From NCBI GenBank assembly GCA_902798425.1, contig CADBWR010000017.1, forward strand, positions 1 to 58,854: a DNA stretch of 58,854 bases. The letters are read 5' to 3'. The notes below the pieces were generated by a model. The model did not search any database, had not been told where the DNA came from, and was given only the letters and a program-made list of their open reading frames with translations. Source of the stretch: an uncultured Bacteroidales bacterium (GTDB lineage Bacteria; Bacteroidota; Bacteroidia; Bacteroidales; Bacteroidaceae). The position numbers were made by a program, and so were the translations under genes. Shown one piece after another: positions 9,541-17,490 of the stretch. Position 1 is the stretch's first letter. The number at the start of each line of letters is the position of its first letter.

Positions 9541-10713
9541 ATGATTAAAAAGATAATCATGCTATGCGTGTTGGCACTGGCAACGGTGACAACTCAGGCA
9601 CAGACCAGGGACTCGGTGGCCTTCAAGCCCCACTGGTTTGTCCAGCCCCAGGTGGGCGTGGGCTACCATGTGGGCGAGGCTAAGTTCGGTGACCTGCTGT
9701 CGCCTGCCGCCCAGCTGAGCGTGGGACGTCAGTTCTCGCCGGTCTTCGGCCTGCGCCTGGGAGCGACGGGCTGGCAGGCTCGCAACTGGCAGTCACACCC
9801 CAAGGCTGAGTATAAGTGGAACTACATACAGGCTAACCTGGAGGCAACGGTGTCGCTGACCAACCTGATATGGGGCTGGTGTCCCGACCGCAAGTGGAAC
9901 GTCTATGGACTGGCCGGCGTGGGACTGAACATCGCGTTCAACAACGACGACGCCAACTGTCTGGCTGCCCAGAACGAGAGTGCCGGCATCCCCGCACTGA
10001 AGAACAGTGGCTTTGAGAATCTGTGGGACGGCACGAAGGTGCTACCTGCAGGCCGACTGGGTGCAGGCATCGAGTATGCACTCTCGGAGCGCATCGCACT
10101 GGGACTGGAGTATAACGCTAACGTGTTGCCCGACAAGTGGAACTCGAAGAAGGGAAAGAACGACAACCTGGACTGGCAGCAGAACCTGCTGGTGGGCGTG
10201 AAGATTGCACTGGGCAAGACGCGTCGCCACATCCAGATAGAGGAGCCGGTACAGCCCGTGGCAGAACAGAAACCCGCAGTGGAGCAGAAGTCTGCCGTAG
10301 AGCAGAAGCCACAGCCAGTGGTAGAGAAGAAGGCTGAGCCTGTGATGAAGACCTCTGCCGTAGCAGAAAAGAAGCCCGAGCCCGTCGTAGAGCAGAAGGC
10401 AGAACCGAAGGAGGTGAAGGTCTATTTCCGCTTCAACTCGTCGCGCATCCAAACTTCTGAAGTGTCGAAGATTGACGAGCTGGCAGAATACATGAAGGCG
10501 AACACTGACAAGAAGCTGACCGTCACAGGCCATGCCAGTCGCGACGGTAAGTGGCAGTACAACCTGAAACTCTCTCGCTGGCGCGCCAATGCTGTGAAGA
10601 AGGCCCTCGTAGCCCGTGGCATCGACGGCAAGCGCATCAAGGTTGTCGCCAAGGGCGAGAAGCGTGGTCCGAAGAAGGAAACCCGTGCCGCTGTGGCAGT
10701 AACGATTGAGTAG
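9541..10713 (+). CDS. OmpA-family outer membrane protein
   Basis: Predicted 390-aa outer membrane protein. Signal peptide residues 1-20 end TTQAQ. Residues about 25-235 look like an eight-strand-type beta barrel (GVGYHVGEAKFGDLLSPAAQ, LGAGIEYALSERIALGLEYN). A Pro/Lys/Glu-rich linker of short repeats (VEQKPAVEQKSAVEQKP) covers about 240-290. The C-terminal OmpA domain, residues about 292-390, has VYFRFNSSRI, the GHASRDG turn and the conserved Arg of LSRWRANAVKKAL, and should bind peptidoglycan. It thus tethers the outer membrane to the wall. It starts 34 nt after the surface gene and ends on the lipoprotein's preceding bases, so it is likely in one transcript with both. Confidence 0.85.
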   Translation: MIKKIIMLCVLALATVTTQAQTRDSVAFKPHWFVQPQVGVGYHVGEAKFGDLLSPAAQLSVGRQFSPVFGLRLGATGWQARNWQSHPKAEYKWNYIQANLEATVSLTNLIWGWCPDRKWNVYGLAGVGLNIAFNNDDANCLAAQNESAGIPALKNSGFENLWDGTKVLPAGRLGAGIEYALSERIALGLEYNANVLPDKWNSKKGKNDNLDWQQNLLVGVKIALGKTRRHIQIEEPVQPVAEQKPAVEQKSAVEQKPQPVVEKKAEPVMKTSAVAEKKPEPVVEQKAEPKEVKVYFRFNSSRIQTSEVSKIDELAEYMKANTDKKLTVTGHASRDGKWQYNLKLSRWRANAVKKALVARGIDGKRIKVVAKGEKRGPKKETRAAVAVTIE

Positions 10714-10751
10714 TGATTACAACAAAGAAAATAATAAAAAAATATACTGAT

Positions 10752-11537
10752 ATGAAAAAGAACATTTTTTATGCTTTGATGATGCCCGCACTGTTGCTGG
10801 GCACGGTGTCCTGCACAGACTACCAGGACGACATTGACAAACTGACGGCTGAGAACGACGCGCTGCGCAGTTACAACAACCAGACCATCTCGCAGCTGAA
10901 CAGCGTGGTGTTCCAGACCGAGAATGGACTGAACTGCATCACGGTAGACCAGCCCAATGCTACCACCATCGTCTACGAGGTAGAGCCCAAGGCACTGGCT
11001 ACGACAATGGCTGCCGACATCAACAGACTGAGCTTTGCCAGTCAGCAAGGTGCTGCCATGGCCATCACCGCTGCTACTGCCGATGCCTCTAAGGGTACAC
11101 TGACCATTACTGCTACGCCCAGCGGATTTGACGGCAGCAAGACACAGAGCCTGTCGCTGATCTATAGCGAGGACAACCGCTCTTACCAGACGGCGTATAC
11201 TCCTGTCTATGTGATTACGCACCCCACAGCCGGTAGCATGGCTATCTACATTCCTGCCACCTCCAGCGGCAAGTATGCGGTGGGCGAGAAGTACCAGCTC
11301 AGTGCTGTGTTCACACCGGCCTACATCACTGAGACGGATGTTACCTGGAGCGTGGACGACACCACACTGGCTACCATCGACGAGAACGGTGTGCTGACTC
11401 CGCTGAAGAACGGTACGGTGACCATCACATGCACGTCGAAGGACAACACGGCGGTGACGACAACAGTCTCCATCGAGATTACTGGCGGCAACATCCCCCT
11501 GAACGAGGGTGGCGTCAGCCAGGGTGGCGCTGAGTAA
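10752..11537 (+). CDS. Lipoprotein with BIG2 domain
   Basis: Predicted 261-aa lipoprotein. The start at 10752 is chosen because it gives a proper type II signal with lipobox LGTVSC (Cys21); the upstream ATG at 10713 overlaps the ompA stop and would add a charged tail that spoils the signal. Residues about 22-48 are a short coiled-coil segment (DDIDKLTAENDALRS). Residues about 165-255 are a BIG2 Ig-like domain (VTWSVDDTTLATIDENGVL). It is probably anchored in the outer membrane. The function is unknown. It is the last gene of the surface cluster and is followed by a strong terminator at 11595-11640. Confidence 0.75.
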   Translation: MKKNIFYALMMPALLLGTVSCTDYQDDIDKLTAENDALRSYNNQTISQLNSVVFQTENGLNCITVDQPNATTIVYEVEPKALATTMAADINRLSFASQQGAAMAITAATADASKGTLTITATPSGFDGSKTQSLSLIYSEDNRSYQTAYTPVYVITHPTAGSMAIYIPATSSGKYAVGEKYQLSAVFTPAYITETDVTWSVDDTTLATIDENGVLTPLKNGTVTITCTSKDNTAVTTTVSIEITGGNIPLNEGGVSQGGAE

Positions 11538-11594
11538 AAAACTGTCGGGGACGGAGCAGACAGTACTGCTTCGTCCTCTTATACGCTGATTAGC

Positions 11595-11640
11595 AAAATA
11601 CCCTTTCGTCGCATCTGACGGAAGGGTATTTTGTTTGTCT
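11595..11640 (+). terminator. Rho-independent terminator of the surface cluster
   Basis: AAAATACCCTTTCGTC at 11595-11610 pairs with GACGGAAGGGTATTTT at 11617-11632 around the loop gcatct, followed by gtttgtct. The stem is 16 bp with one G-U pair. Confidence 0.85.
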
Positions 11641-11719
11641 AACACCACTCAAGATGTTAAACTTTCATAAATCTTAGTCCCAGCGACAACAAGAGTACAC
11701 ATATTTAATAGAAAAGCAG

Positions 11720-11727
11720 TACCTTTG
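11720..11727 (+). promoter_or_regulatory. Promoter -7 box of the rplM operon
   Basis: TACCTTTG matches the Bacteroidota TAnnTTTG box. Transcription should start near 11733. A convincing -33 TTTG is not visible at the usual 19-nt distance. Confidence 0.65.
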
Positions 11728-11732
11728 CAGTC

Positions 11733-11934
11733 CGATTATGGGGGAGAGACTTAGAATCCCCGTGAATGAGTACGGAATAGCGGTGTCTTTGGCCGGGCAC
11801 GGCGGTTCGTGAGAGTACTGATTCAGAGTACGTTAGACTGCTTGCAGGGAGTTAGACCTCTGCTAGTAGCTATATGTGCGCATAAGAGAGTAAGAAAAAA
11901 AAATGTTTTTTAGTAGTAAAATTTTAATTTAGAA
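11733..11934 (+). ncRNA. Structured 5' leader of the ribosomal protein operon
   Basis: About 200 nt lie between the promoter and rplM. They are GC-rich and contain no ORF, unlike the AT-rich spacers elsewhere. Helices that can be drawn are GGGGA (11741-11745) with TCCCC (11757-11761), GCAGGG (11844-11849) with CTCTGC (11858-11863), and TATG/CATA around TGCG near 11872-11886. Such leaders often allow a ribosomal protein to repress its own operon; which protein would bind here is not known to me. Confidence 0.5.
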
Positions 11935-12360
11935 ATGAACACTTTAAGTTACAAGACCGTTTCCGTATCTAAGGAAGCTGCTCGCGAACAGAAGGAATGG
12001 GTGGTTATCGACGCTACCGACCAGGTAAAGTACAAGCCAACCTTCACTCCTAATCAGGACTGTGGAGACAACGTCATCATCATCAACGCCCAGAAGGTGA
12101 TCTTCACCGGCAAGAAAGAGACTGACAAGGTTTACACCCGCTACACTGGTTATCCTGGTGGACAGCGCTTCAACACTCCCGCTGAGCTCCGCAAGAAGCC
12201 TTTCGGCGTAGAGCGCATCATCAAGCACGCCGTTAAGGGTATGCTGCCCAAGGGTCCTCTTGGCCGCGCCCTGCTGAACAACCTCTATATCTATGAGGGT
12301 ACAGAACACAAGCACGAGGCTCAGAAGCCAAAGGCTATTGATATTAACCAGTATAAATAA
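11935..12360 (+). CDS. rplM: 50S ribosomal protein L13, with internal deletion
   Basis: Ribosomal protein L13 of the large subunit. The N-terminus MNTLSYKT, the block YTGYPGGQRFNTPAELRKK and the C-terminus KAIDINQYK are those of Bacteroidota L13. The encoded protein is 141 aa. In the family, about 14 residues of the form LGRLCxKVAKLLRG stand between VVIDATDQV and KYKPTFTP; here they are absent and the two blocks are joined directly, in frame (near 12026-12028). That helix is nearly universal, so the product would be abnormal if the sequence is right. First gene of rplM-rpsI-rpsB-tsf, all of which show a similar loss. Confidence 0.85.
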   Translation: MNTLSYKTVSVSKEAAREQKEWVVIDATDQVKYKPTFTPNQDCGDNVIIINAQKVIFTGKKETDKVYTRYTGYPGGQRFNTPAELRKKPFGVERIIKHAVKGMLPKGPLGRALLNNLYIYEGTEHKHEAQKPKAIDINQYK

Positions 12361-12370
12361 ATAAGGAACG

Positions 12371-12675
12371 ATGGAAGTAATAAATGGGAAGTATATTTCC
12401 CCTCTGCTATTCTGCAGTATGTGGTGAAGCAGCCGCTGAACCTGCTGGAAGTAGCTGAGAAATACGACATCAAGGCCAACCTCGACGGTGGTGGCTTCAC
12501 TGGCCAGAGCCAGGCGCTGCGCATGGCTATCGCCCGCGCACTTGTAAAGGTTAACGAAGAGGACAAGAAGGCTCTGAAGGACCACGGTTTCCTGACCCGC
12601 GATGCTCGTGAGGTTGAGCGTAAGAAGCCAGGTCGTCCCAAGGCTCGTCGTCGCTTCCAGTTCAGTAAGCGTTAA
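12371..12675 (+). pseudogene. rpsI: 30S ribosomal protein S9, frame broken near the N-terminus
   Basis: The small-subunit protein S9. The true start ATGGAAGTAATAAAT (12371) encodes MEVIN, as in the family. Then about 80 nt are missing and the frame changes: the rest, from about EVYFPSAILQYVVKQ at 12386 onward, is open in another frame and ends in the normal GRPKARRRFQFSKR. The span is 305 nt including the stop against 387 expected. The bases ggaagta occur on both sides (12373 and 12386), a possible slippage or misassembly point. Starting at the internal ATG (12419-12421 region) would give only about 84 aa lacking the N-terminal domain. S9 is essential, so an assembly error is a serious possibility. 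Confidence 0.8.
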
Positions 12676-12677
12676 AA

Positions 12678-12880
12678 TTGGCTGTTGGCTTTTAGCTTTG
12701 GCTATTGGCCAATACCAAAACTGAACAGTTTAGTATCTAAACCACTGAGACTCGCAAGCTAATAGCTGACGGCTACAAAGTGGCTGATTCTGGACAAAGT
12801 AATCGCTTTAGCGCTTTTACTAAGCGTAGCGACTAAAAGAATTAAAAAGAAAGTAAACAACAAGTAAAAAGAAAAGCAAA
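12678..12880. other. Spacer between rpsI and rpsB with heptamer repeats and a hairpin
   Basis: Positions 12678-12709 hold ttggctg-type units of 7 nt (one of 6), the same family that is translated in ribD. They end in the perfect palindrome TATTGGCCAATA. TCGCT (12803-12807) and AGCGA (12828-12832) close a hairpin with an inner AAGCG pairing just before rpsB, which could be a leader structure. No ORF is credible here and no promoter box is seen. Confidence 0.5.
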
Positions 12881-13662
12881 ATGGCAAGAACAAATTTTGA
12901 CCAACTGCTGCAGGCTGGCTGCCACTTCGGCCACCTGAAGCGTAAGTGGAACCCTGCAATGGCTCCCTACTTGACGAGGCTGCTGATGCACTGAAGCAGA
13001 TTGCCAAGAGTGGTAAGAAGATCCTGTTCGTCGCTACTAAAAAACAGACCAAGGAAATCATCGCCGAGAAAGCTCAGAGCGTTGGTATGCCTTACGTGAT
13101 TGAGCGCTGGCCGGGTGGTATGTTGACCAACTTCCCGACTATCCGCAAGGCCGTAAAGAAAATGGCGAACATCGATAAGCTGATGCAGGATGGTACTTAC
13201 AGCAACCTGTCAAAGCGCGAGCTGCTGCAGATTACACGTCAGCGTGCCAAGCTGGAGAAGAACCTCGGTTCTATCGCTGACTTGACCCGTCTGCCCAGCG
13301 CTCTGTTCGTTGTCGACGTGATGAAGGAGAACATTGCCGTTCGCGAGGCTAACCGTCTGGGTATCCCCGTATTCGGTATCGTTGACACCAACTCTGACCC
13401 CAAGAACATCGACTTCGTTATCCCTGCTAACGACGACGCTAAGGATTCAGTAGAGGCTATCCTCACTGCTTGCTGCGCTGCCATCAACGAGGGTATCGAG
13501 GAGCGCAAGGTCGAGAAGGCTGACGAGAAGGCTGCTGATGCTCAGGCAGAGGCTGACGAGGAAGAGGCAAAGCCCAAGCGCCAGGCTCGCAAGCCACGCA
13601 AGGCTGCTGAGGAGACTGCTGAGGCAGAGGCTCCCGCTGCTGAAGAGGCTGCTGCAGAGTAA
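12881..13662 (+). pseudogene. rpsB: 30S ribosomal protein S2, frame broken by short deletion
   Basis: The small-subunit protein S2. It starts correctly at 12881 with [20 protein letters not shown] and WNPAMAPY, then jumps at about 12972 directly to [16 protein letters not shown] in another frame. Families have about 20 residues (IFMERNGIHIIDLHK and more) in between, so roughly 58 nt are missing, which shifts the frame. The rest to 13662 is intact and ends in an acidic tail of Glu and Ala (about 50 residues) typical of Bacteroidota S2. Unless the deletion is an artefact no full S2 can be made from this copy. Confidence 0.8.
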
Positions 13663-13758
13663 TGCATAATGCTTAATGCTTAATGCTTAATAAGGCTAAC
13701 GCCTGCAAGCATTACGTATTAAGCACTGCAAAATATTAAGAAGATTATTAAGCATTAA
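13660..13758 (+). repeat. Heptamer repeats and long inverted repeat between rpsB and tsf
   Basis: Four 7-nt units (taatgca, then three taatgct) run from 13660. The last part, TTAATGCTTAATAA at 13680-13693, is perfectly complementary to TTATTAAGCATTAA at 13745-13758, with 51 nt between. A transcript could fold here; whether this regulates tsf is not known. Confidence 0.7.
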
Positions 13759-13783
13759 GAATTTAGAATTAAGCATTAACAAA

Positions 13784-14698
13784 ATGGCAATTTCAATTGA
13801 CGATATTAAGAAGCTTCGCGCAATGACCGGCGCTGGTCTGGCTGACGTAAAGAAGGCTCTGACCGAGGCTGAGGGCGACTTCGACAAGGCTAAGGAGCTG
13901 CTCCGTGAGCGCGGCCTGGCTATCGCTGCTAAGCGTAGCGACCGTGAGACCTCTAATGGTTGTGTACTCGTAAAGAGCGTAAATGGCTTCGCTGCCATGC
14001 TCGCCCTGAAGTGTGAGACCGACTTCGTAGCAAATGGCGCAGACTTCATCGCTCTGACTCAGAGCATTCTCGACGCTGCCATCGCTGCTAAGGCTACCGA
14101 CCTGGAGGCTGTTAAGAATCTGACTGTTAACGGTCAGACCGCTCAGGAGGCTGTTACCCAGCGTTCTGGTATCACCGGTGAGAAGATGGAGCTGGACGGC
14201 TACCTGACTCTTGAGGGTGAGAACATCGAGGTTTACGACCACATGGGTAAGCACACTCTCTGCACCATGGTACAGACCAACAAGCCCGCTGCTGAGCAGG
14301 GTCACCTCGTAGCTATGCAGGTTGCTGCTATGAAGCCCGTTGCTCTGGACGCTGCCAGCGTTGACCCCAAAATTATCGAAGAGGAGCAGAAGACTGCTAT
14401 TGAGAAGACCAAGCTGGAGCAGGTAGAGAAGTTCGTTGAAATGAAGCTGAAGAAGGCAGGTCTGAACCCCAACCTCGTTGACTCTGAGGATCACATCGAG
14501 AGCAACATGGCTAAGGGTTGGCTGACTAAGGAGCAGGCTGACGAGGCTCGCAAGATCATTGCTGACGCAAAGGTTGAGGGCGAGGCTAACCTCAAGATGC
14601 CTATGATTGAGAACATCGCCAAGGGTCAGTGGCTCGCCAAGCAGGACAAGGATCTGAAGATCATCGCTTTCAAGCGCTTCACCCTCATTGCTGACTAA
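13784..14698 (+). CDS. tsf: Elongation factor Ts, with internal deletion near the C-terminus
   Basis: Guanine nucleotide exchange factor of EF-Tu. The UBA-like N-terminus (DIKKLRAMTGAGLADVKKAL) and the TDFVAN motif with its Asp-Phe are intact. The protein is 304 aa, whereas Bacteroidota EF-Ts is about 330. The missing part lies after MIENIAKG, where the family has about 25 residues leading up to QWLAKQDKDLK; here IAKG is joined to QWLAKQDKD in frame (near 14625). Most of the Tu-binding core is present, so activity may remain. Fourth consecutive translation gene with a short internal loss. Confidence 0.85.
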   Translation: MAISIDDIKKLRAMTGAGLADVKKALTEAEGDFDKAKELLRERGLAIAAKRSDRETSNGCVLVKSVNGFAAMLALKCETDFVANGADFIALTQSILDAAIAAKATDLEAVKNLTVNGQTAQEAVTQRSGITGEKMELDGYLTLEGENIEVYDHMGKHTLCTMVQTNKPAAEQGHLVAMQVAAMKPVALDAASVDPKIIEEEQKTAIEKTKLEQVEKFVEMKLKKAGLNPNLVDSEDHIESNMAKGWLTKEQADEARKIIADAKVEGEANLKMPMIENIAKGQWLAKQDKDLKIIAFKRFTLIAD

Positions 14699-14767
14699 TC
14701 ACTTAGTTGACAATAATAAAACAGGAGCAGCCCACCGGTTGCCCCTGTTTTTATTTATACCTAAGAC
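14143..14767 (+). repeat. Heptamer tandem repeat (catcatc/catcaga), about ten units (14767-14143 should be read as 14767-14843)
   Basis: Ten or eleven 7-nt units of the form CATCANN run from 14767 to about 14843. They fill the space between tsf and the convergent transporter gene and run into the last codons of that gene on the minus strand (KMSDG). This is the longest heptamer tract in the window. Confidence 0.85.
14718..14758 (+). terminator. Rho-independent terminator of the rplM-tsf operon
   Basis: AACAGGAGCA pairs with TGCCCCTGTT (one bulge or mismatch) around gcccaccggt, followed by a T run TTTATTTA. It closes the operon 20 nt after tsf. Confidence 0.8.
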
Positions 14768-14824
14768 ATCATCCATCAGACATCAGACATCATCCATCAT
14801 CCATCAGACATCATCCATCAGCCA

Positions 14825-15811
14825 TCATCCATCAGACATCTTTCTATATTGCCATAGTTCCAACGAGTTGATGATGTTCTGCCACAACACATAGCAGCCG
14901 GCACCAATGGAAGCGACGGGATGCAGATACATATAGGCCACCCAGATGCTCAGTGCGGTATTCTTCTGGAAGAGTGCCTGTCCGGCATTAACCTCCTCGC
15001 CCAAGTGGCGACCAATAACACGACCGATGCCAAACTGTACCCAACACAGCACGAAGGTAGCTGCGGCAATCGCCAGCAACAGTGACAGCGTAGCTTCGCT
15101 ATGCACGATATTCTTCACAGTGATACCCGTCGTGATAGACAACGAGATTGCCCAACAGTAGAAGCTCAGGTTGGGTTTGCTGACAACCCACTGACACAGT
15201 CGCTTGGCAAAGTGCTGAATAAACCATCCCAGCACCAATGGCAACAGGAGAACGATGCTCACCTTCTGCAAAATAATCAGGAATGCGTCGAAGAAGGCGA
15301 CATGTACGGTCTGCTCCAACATAGGGAACACCAATGGGATAAGCAGTGCTGAAGTCAACGACGAGATAAGCACGTAGGTAGTCATCGTCGAGATGTTTCC
15401 TCCCAACTTACCCGTGACCACAGGTGCTGCCGAAGCCGCAGGACCGATGATACACGTCAGCACGGCTTCACAGAGCAGTGCAACCTCCCCCGGTCCCTCC
15501 AAGAAGAGGGAAGAATCTGATTGTTTTGCCCACAAAATGACTGCTATGTTAATAGCTATCAATAGCAGCTGAGCTATGAGGATGCCTGTATGCCAACGGT
15601 GCGGTCGCATCTGGTGGAAGTCGACTTTGCAGAAAGTGACCAACAAAGTCAGAAATACGAATAGTGGGAAGATGACATCAAACACGGGTGCCAACTGGGT
15701 ACCGAGTTCATCGAGTTGGGGCACATAGTAGAACGTCAGATAGCACACCGTACCCACCGTAATAGACACGGGCAGTGTCCAATCTTTAAGAAAACGTATC
15801 AAATTGTTCAT
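14825..15811 (-). CDS. Bile acid:sodium symporter-type (BASS) membrane transporter
   Basis: Predicted 328-aa inner-membrane transporter with about nine or ten hydrophobic segments. The start at 15811 (MNNLIRFLKDWTLPVSITVG) is chosen because a promoter box lies just in front; longer forms would begin upstream of that box. The segment GPAASAAPVVTGKLGGN is like the conserved core of BASS-superfamily permeases. The substrate is unknown. A stretch SLFLEGPGEV at about residues 104-113 corresponds to a GC-rich palindrome in the DNA (15484-15512). The last five residues lie in a heptamer repeat tract. It is divergent from the ComM-like gene. Confidence 0.65.
   Translation of the reverse strand: MNNLIRFLKDWTLPVSITVGTVCYLTFYYVPQLDELGTQLAPVFDVIFPLFVFLTLLVTFCKVDFHQMRPHRWHTGILIAQLLLIAINIAVILWAKQSDSSLFLEGPGEVALLCEAVLTCIIGPAASAAPVVTGKLGGNISTMTTYVLISSLTSALLIPLVFPMLEQTVHVAFFDAFLIILQKVSIVLLLPLVLGWFIQHFAKRLCQWVVSKPNLSFYCWAISLSITTGITVKNIVHSEATLSLLLAIAAATFVLCWVQFGIGRVIGRHLGEEVNAGQALFQKNTALSIWVAYMYLHPVASIGAGCYVLWQNIINSLELWQYRKMSDG
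15484..15512 (-). repeat. In-frame GC-rich palindromic element in the BASS transporter
   Basis: CCCTC at 15495-15499 pairs with GAGGG at 15506-15510. On the coding strand it reads SLFLEGPGEV, between two hydrophobic segments. Less certain than the other copies, because I do not remember the family well enough here to prove an insertion. Confidence 0.45.
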
Positions 15812-15820
15812 AATTTGCTG

Positions 15821-15828
15821 CAAAGTTA
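15821..15828 (-). promoter_or_regulatory. Promoter box of the BASS transporter gene
   Basis: On the minus strand the sequence is TAACTTTG, matching TAnnTTTG; transcription would start only a few bases before the ATG at 15811, giving a very short leader. Confidence 0.6.
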
Positions 15829-15872
15829 CAAATAAAATAAGGAATAAAGATGGAAAATTAATAAATATTATG

Positions 15873-15880
15873 TACCTTTG
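15873..15880 (+). promoter_or_regulatory. Promoter box of the ComM-like gene
   Basis: TACCTTTG, 22 nt before the ATG at 15903; divergent from the box at 15821-15828. Confidence 0.7.
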
Positions 15881-15902
15881 TAACACCAAACACAACCATA
15901 TC

Positions 15903-17474
15903 ATGCTTGTTAAAACTTATTGCGCTGCCGTTAACGGCTTGGATGTCAACACCGTAACCTGTGAGGTCAGTATGTCGCGTGGTGTACAGTTCCACCTGAC
16001 GGGACTGGCAGACACTGCCGTCAAAGAGAGCTACGACCGTATCAAGGCTGCCCTCATCAACAATGGCTTCAAGATGCCAACCATGGACATCACCATCAAC
16101 CTGTCACCTGCCGACATCAAGAAAGAAGGCTCTGGCTATGACTTACCGCTGGCTATCGGAATACTAGCCGCCAATGGAAAGGTAGAAGATGGAAACCTTG
16201 ACAAGTACATGCTGGTAGGCGAACTGGGGCTTGACGGTCATCTGCAACCTATCCGCGGTGCACTGCCTATCGCCATCCGCGCCCGCAAGGAGAAATTCAA
16301 GGGTCTCATCGTTCCCCAGCAGAACATCCGCGAAGCTGCTGTCGTCAACAATCTTGAGGTATATGGCATGGAGACATTGATGGATGTTATCCACTTCTTG
16401 AATGGTACAACGACCTACGAACCGATGGTCATCGACACACGTAAGGAGTTCTACGAGCAACAAAACCATTTCGACCTTGACTTCTCTGATGTGAAAGGCC
16501 AAGAGAGTGTAAAGCGAGCCTTGGAGGTTGCTGCCGCTGGTGGCCACAACCTAATTATGATTGGTCCGCCGGGCAGTGGCAAGTCGATGTTGGCCAAACG
16601 TCTGCCAAGCATTCTTCCTCCACTGTCACTGGCAGAGAGTCTAGAGACCACCCAGATACATAGTGTTGCGGGTAAGATTAGTCGTGGCACGAGTCTTATC
16701 AGTCAGCGTCCCTTCCGTGCACCCCACCACACCATCTCGCAAGTAGCTTTGGTGGGTGGCGGCAACAATCCACAGCCTGGAGAGATTTCGTTGGCACACA
16801 ATGGTGTGCTCTTCCTGGACGAGATGCCAGAACTGTCGCGCTCCGTATTGGAGGTGCTGCGCCAACCGCTGGAAGATCGTAAAATTACTATTGCCCGCGC
16901 CAAGTACAGCGTAGAATATCCTTGTTCTTTCATGCTGGTGGCAAGTATGAACCCGTGCCCCTGCGGCTACTATGGCGACCCCACACACAGCTGTGCCTGT
17001 ACCCCAGGACAGATACAGCGCTACATGAACAAAATCAGCGGTCCCCTACTCGACCGTATCGACATCCACTGCGAGATACAGGCCGTGCCGTTTGCTGAAC
17101 TTAGTCAGATGCAGCCGGGAGAACCCTCTGAAACTATTCGCGAACGTGTCATCAAGGCCCGTCAGATACAGACGGAGCGCTTCAGCTCCCTCGCGCTTGG
17201 AGAGGGCGGGGGAAGAGGCCGCATTCACTGCAACGCACAGATGACGGAGAAGATGCTCCACGAGTTTGCCGAACCCGATGCTGCGTCTATGGAGATGCTA
17301 CGCATGGCCATGGAGCGGCTGAAACTCTCTGCCCGTGCCTACAGCCGTATATTAAAGGTTGCAAGAACCATTGCCGACCTGGCCGGCTCAGAAAAGGTAG
17401 AGTCCATGCATATTGCCGAAGCCATCGGCTACCGTAATCTGGACCGTGGCGACTGGGCAGAGCGCGGATTATAG
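15903..17474 (+). CDS. comM: YifB/ComM-family Mg-chelatase-like AAA ATPase
   Basis: A 523-aa ATPase of the YifB/ComM family, which in other bacteria is a hexameric helicase promoting branch migration during natural transformation. The start at 15903 gives the family N-terminus MLVKTYCAAVNGLDVNTVTC; the upstream ATG at 15804 lies before the promoter. A Lon-like ChlI domain is at about 20-140, Walker A GPPGSGKSML at about 220-229, Walker B LFLDEMPE at about 303, and a Cys cluster NPCPCGYYGD...CAC at about 349-365. Near residues 428-440 SSLALGEGGGRGR interrupts the usual run QIQTERF...IHCNAQM; it is the translation of a palindromic element. All motifs are kept, so the enzyme should work. Confidence 0.88.
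   Translation: MLVKTYCAAVNGLDVNTVTCEVSMSRGVQFHLTGLADTAVKESYDRIKAALINNGFKMPTMDITINLSPADIKKEGSGYDLPLAIGILAANGKVEDGNLDKYMLVGELGLDGHLQPIRGALPIAIRARKEKFKGLIVPQQNIREAAVVNNLEVYGMETLMDVIHFLNGTTTYEPMVIDTRKEFYEQQNHFDLDFSDVKGQESVKRALEVAAAGGHNLIMIGPPGSGKSMLAKRLPSILPPLSLAESLETTQIHSVAGKISRGTSLISQRPFRAPHHTISQVALVGGGNNPQPGEISLAHNGVLFLDEMPELSRSVLEVLRQPLEDRKITIARAKYSVEYPCSFMLVASMNPCPCGYYGDPTHSCACTPGQIQRYMNKISGPLLDRIDIHCEIQAVPFAELSQMQPGEPSETIRERVIKARQIQTERFSSLALGEGGGRGRIHCNAQMTEKMLHEFAEPDAASMEMLRMAMERLKLSARAYSRILKVARTIADLAGSEKVESMHIAEAIGYRNLDRGDWAERGL
17183..17219 (+). repeat. In-frame GC-rich palindromic element in the comM gene
   Basis: CCCTC at 17188-17192 pairs with GAGGG at 17202-17206. Read on the opposite strand, it is nearly the element of 7511-7549 (ccctctcc...gcgagggagc). 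It adds about 12 residues to ComM in a surface region beyond the ATPase core and does not break the frame. Confidence 0.75.
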
Positions 17475-17490
17475 ATTATACAAACTATTC

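Noticed and set aside
12421-12675. Treating the 84-codon open frame as a complete small S9
   Set aside because: The true start and first five codons remain at 12371 in another frame, so this is the rear part of a broken S9 gene.
13784-14698. Full-length EF-Ts simply shorter in this species
   Set aside because: The flanks of the missing block match the family closely and three neighbouring genes have similar losses, so a deletion or artefact is more likely than natural shortness.
14767-14843. Possible CRISPR-like array in the catcatc tract
   Set aside because: Units are 7 nt without spacers; it is a simple tandem repeat and no cas gene is present.
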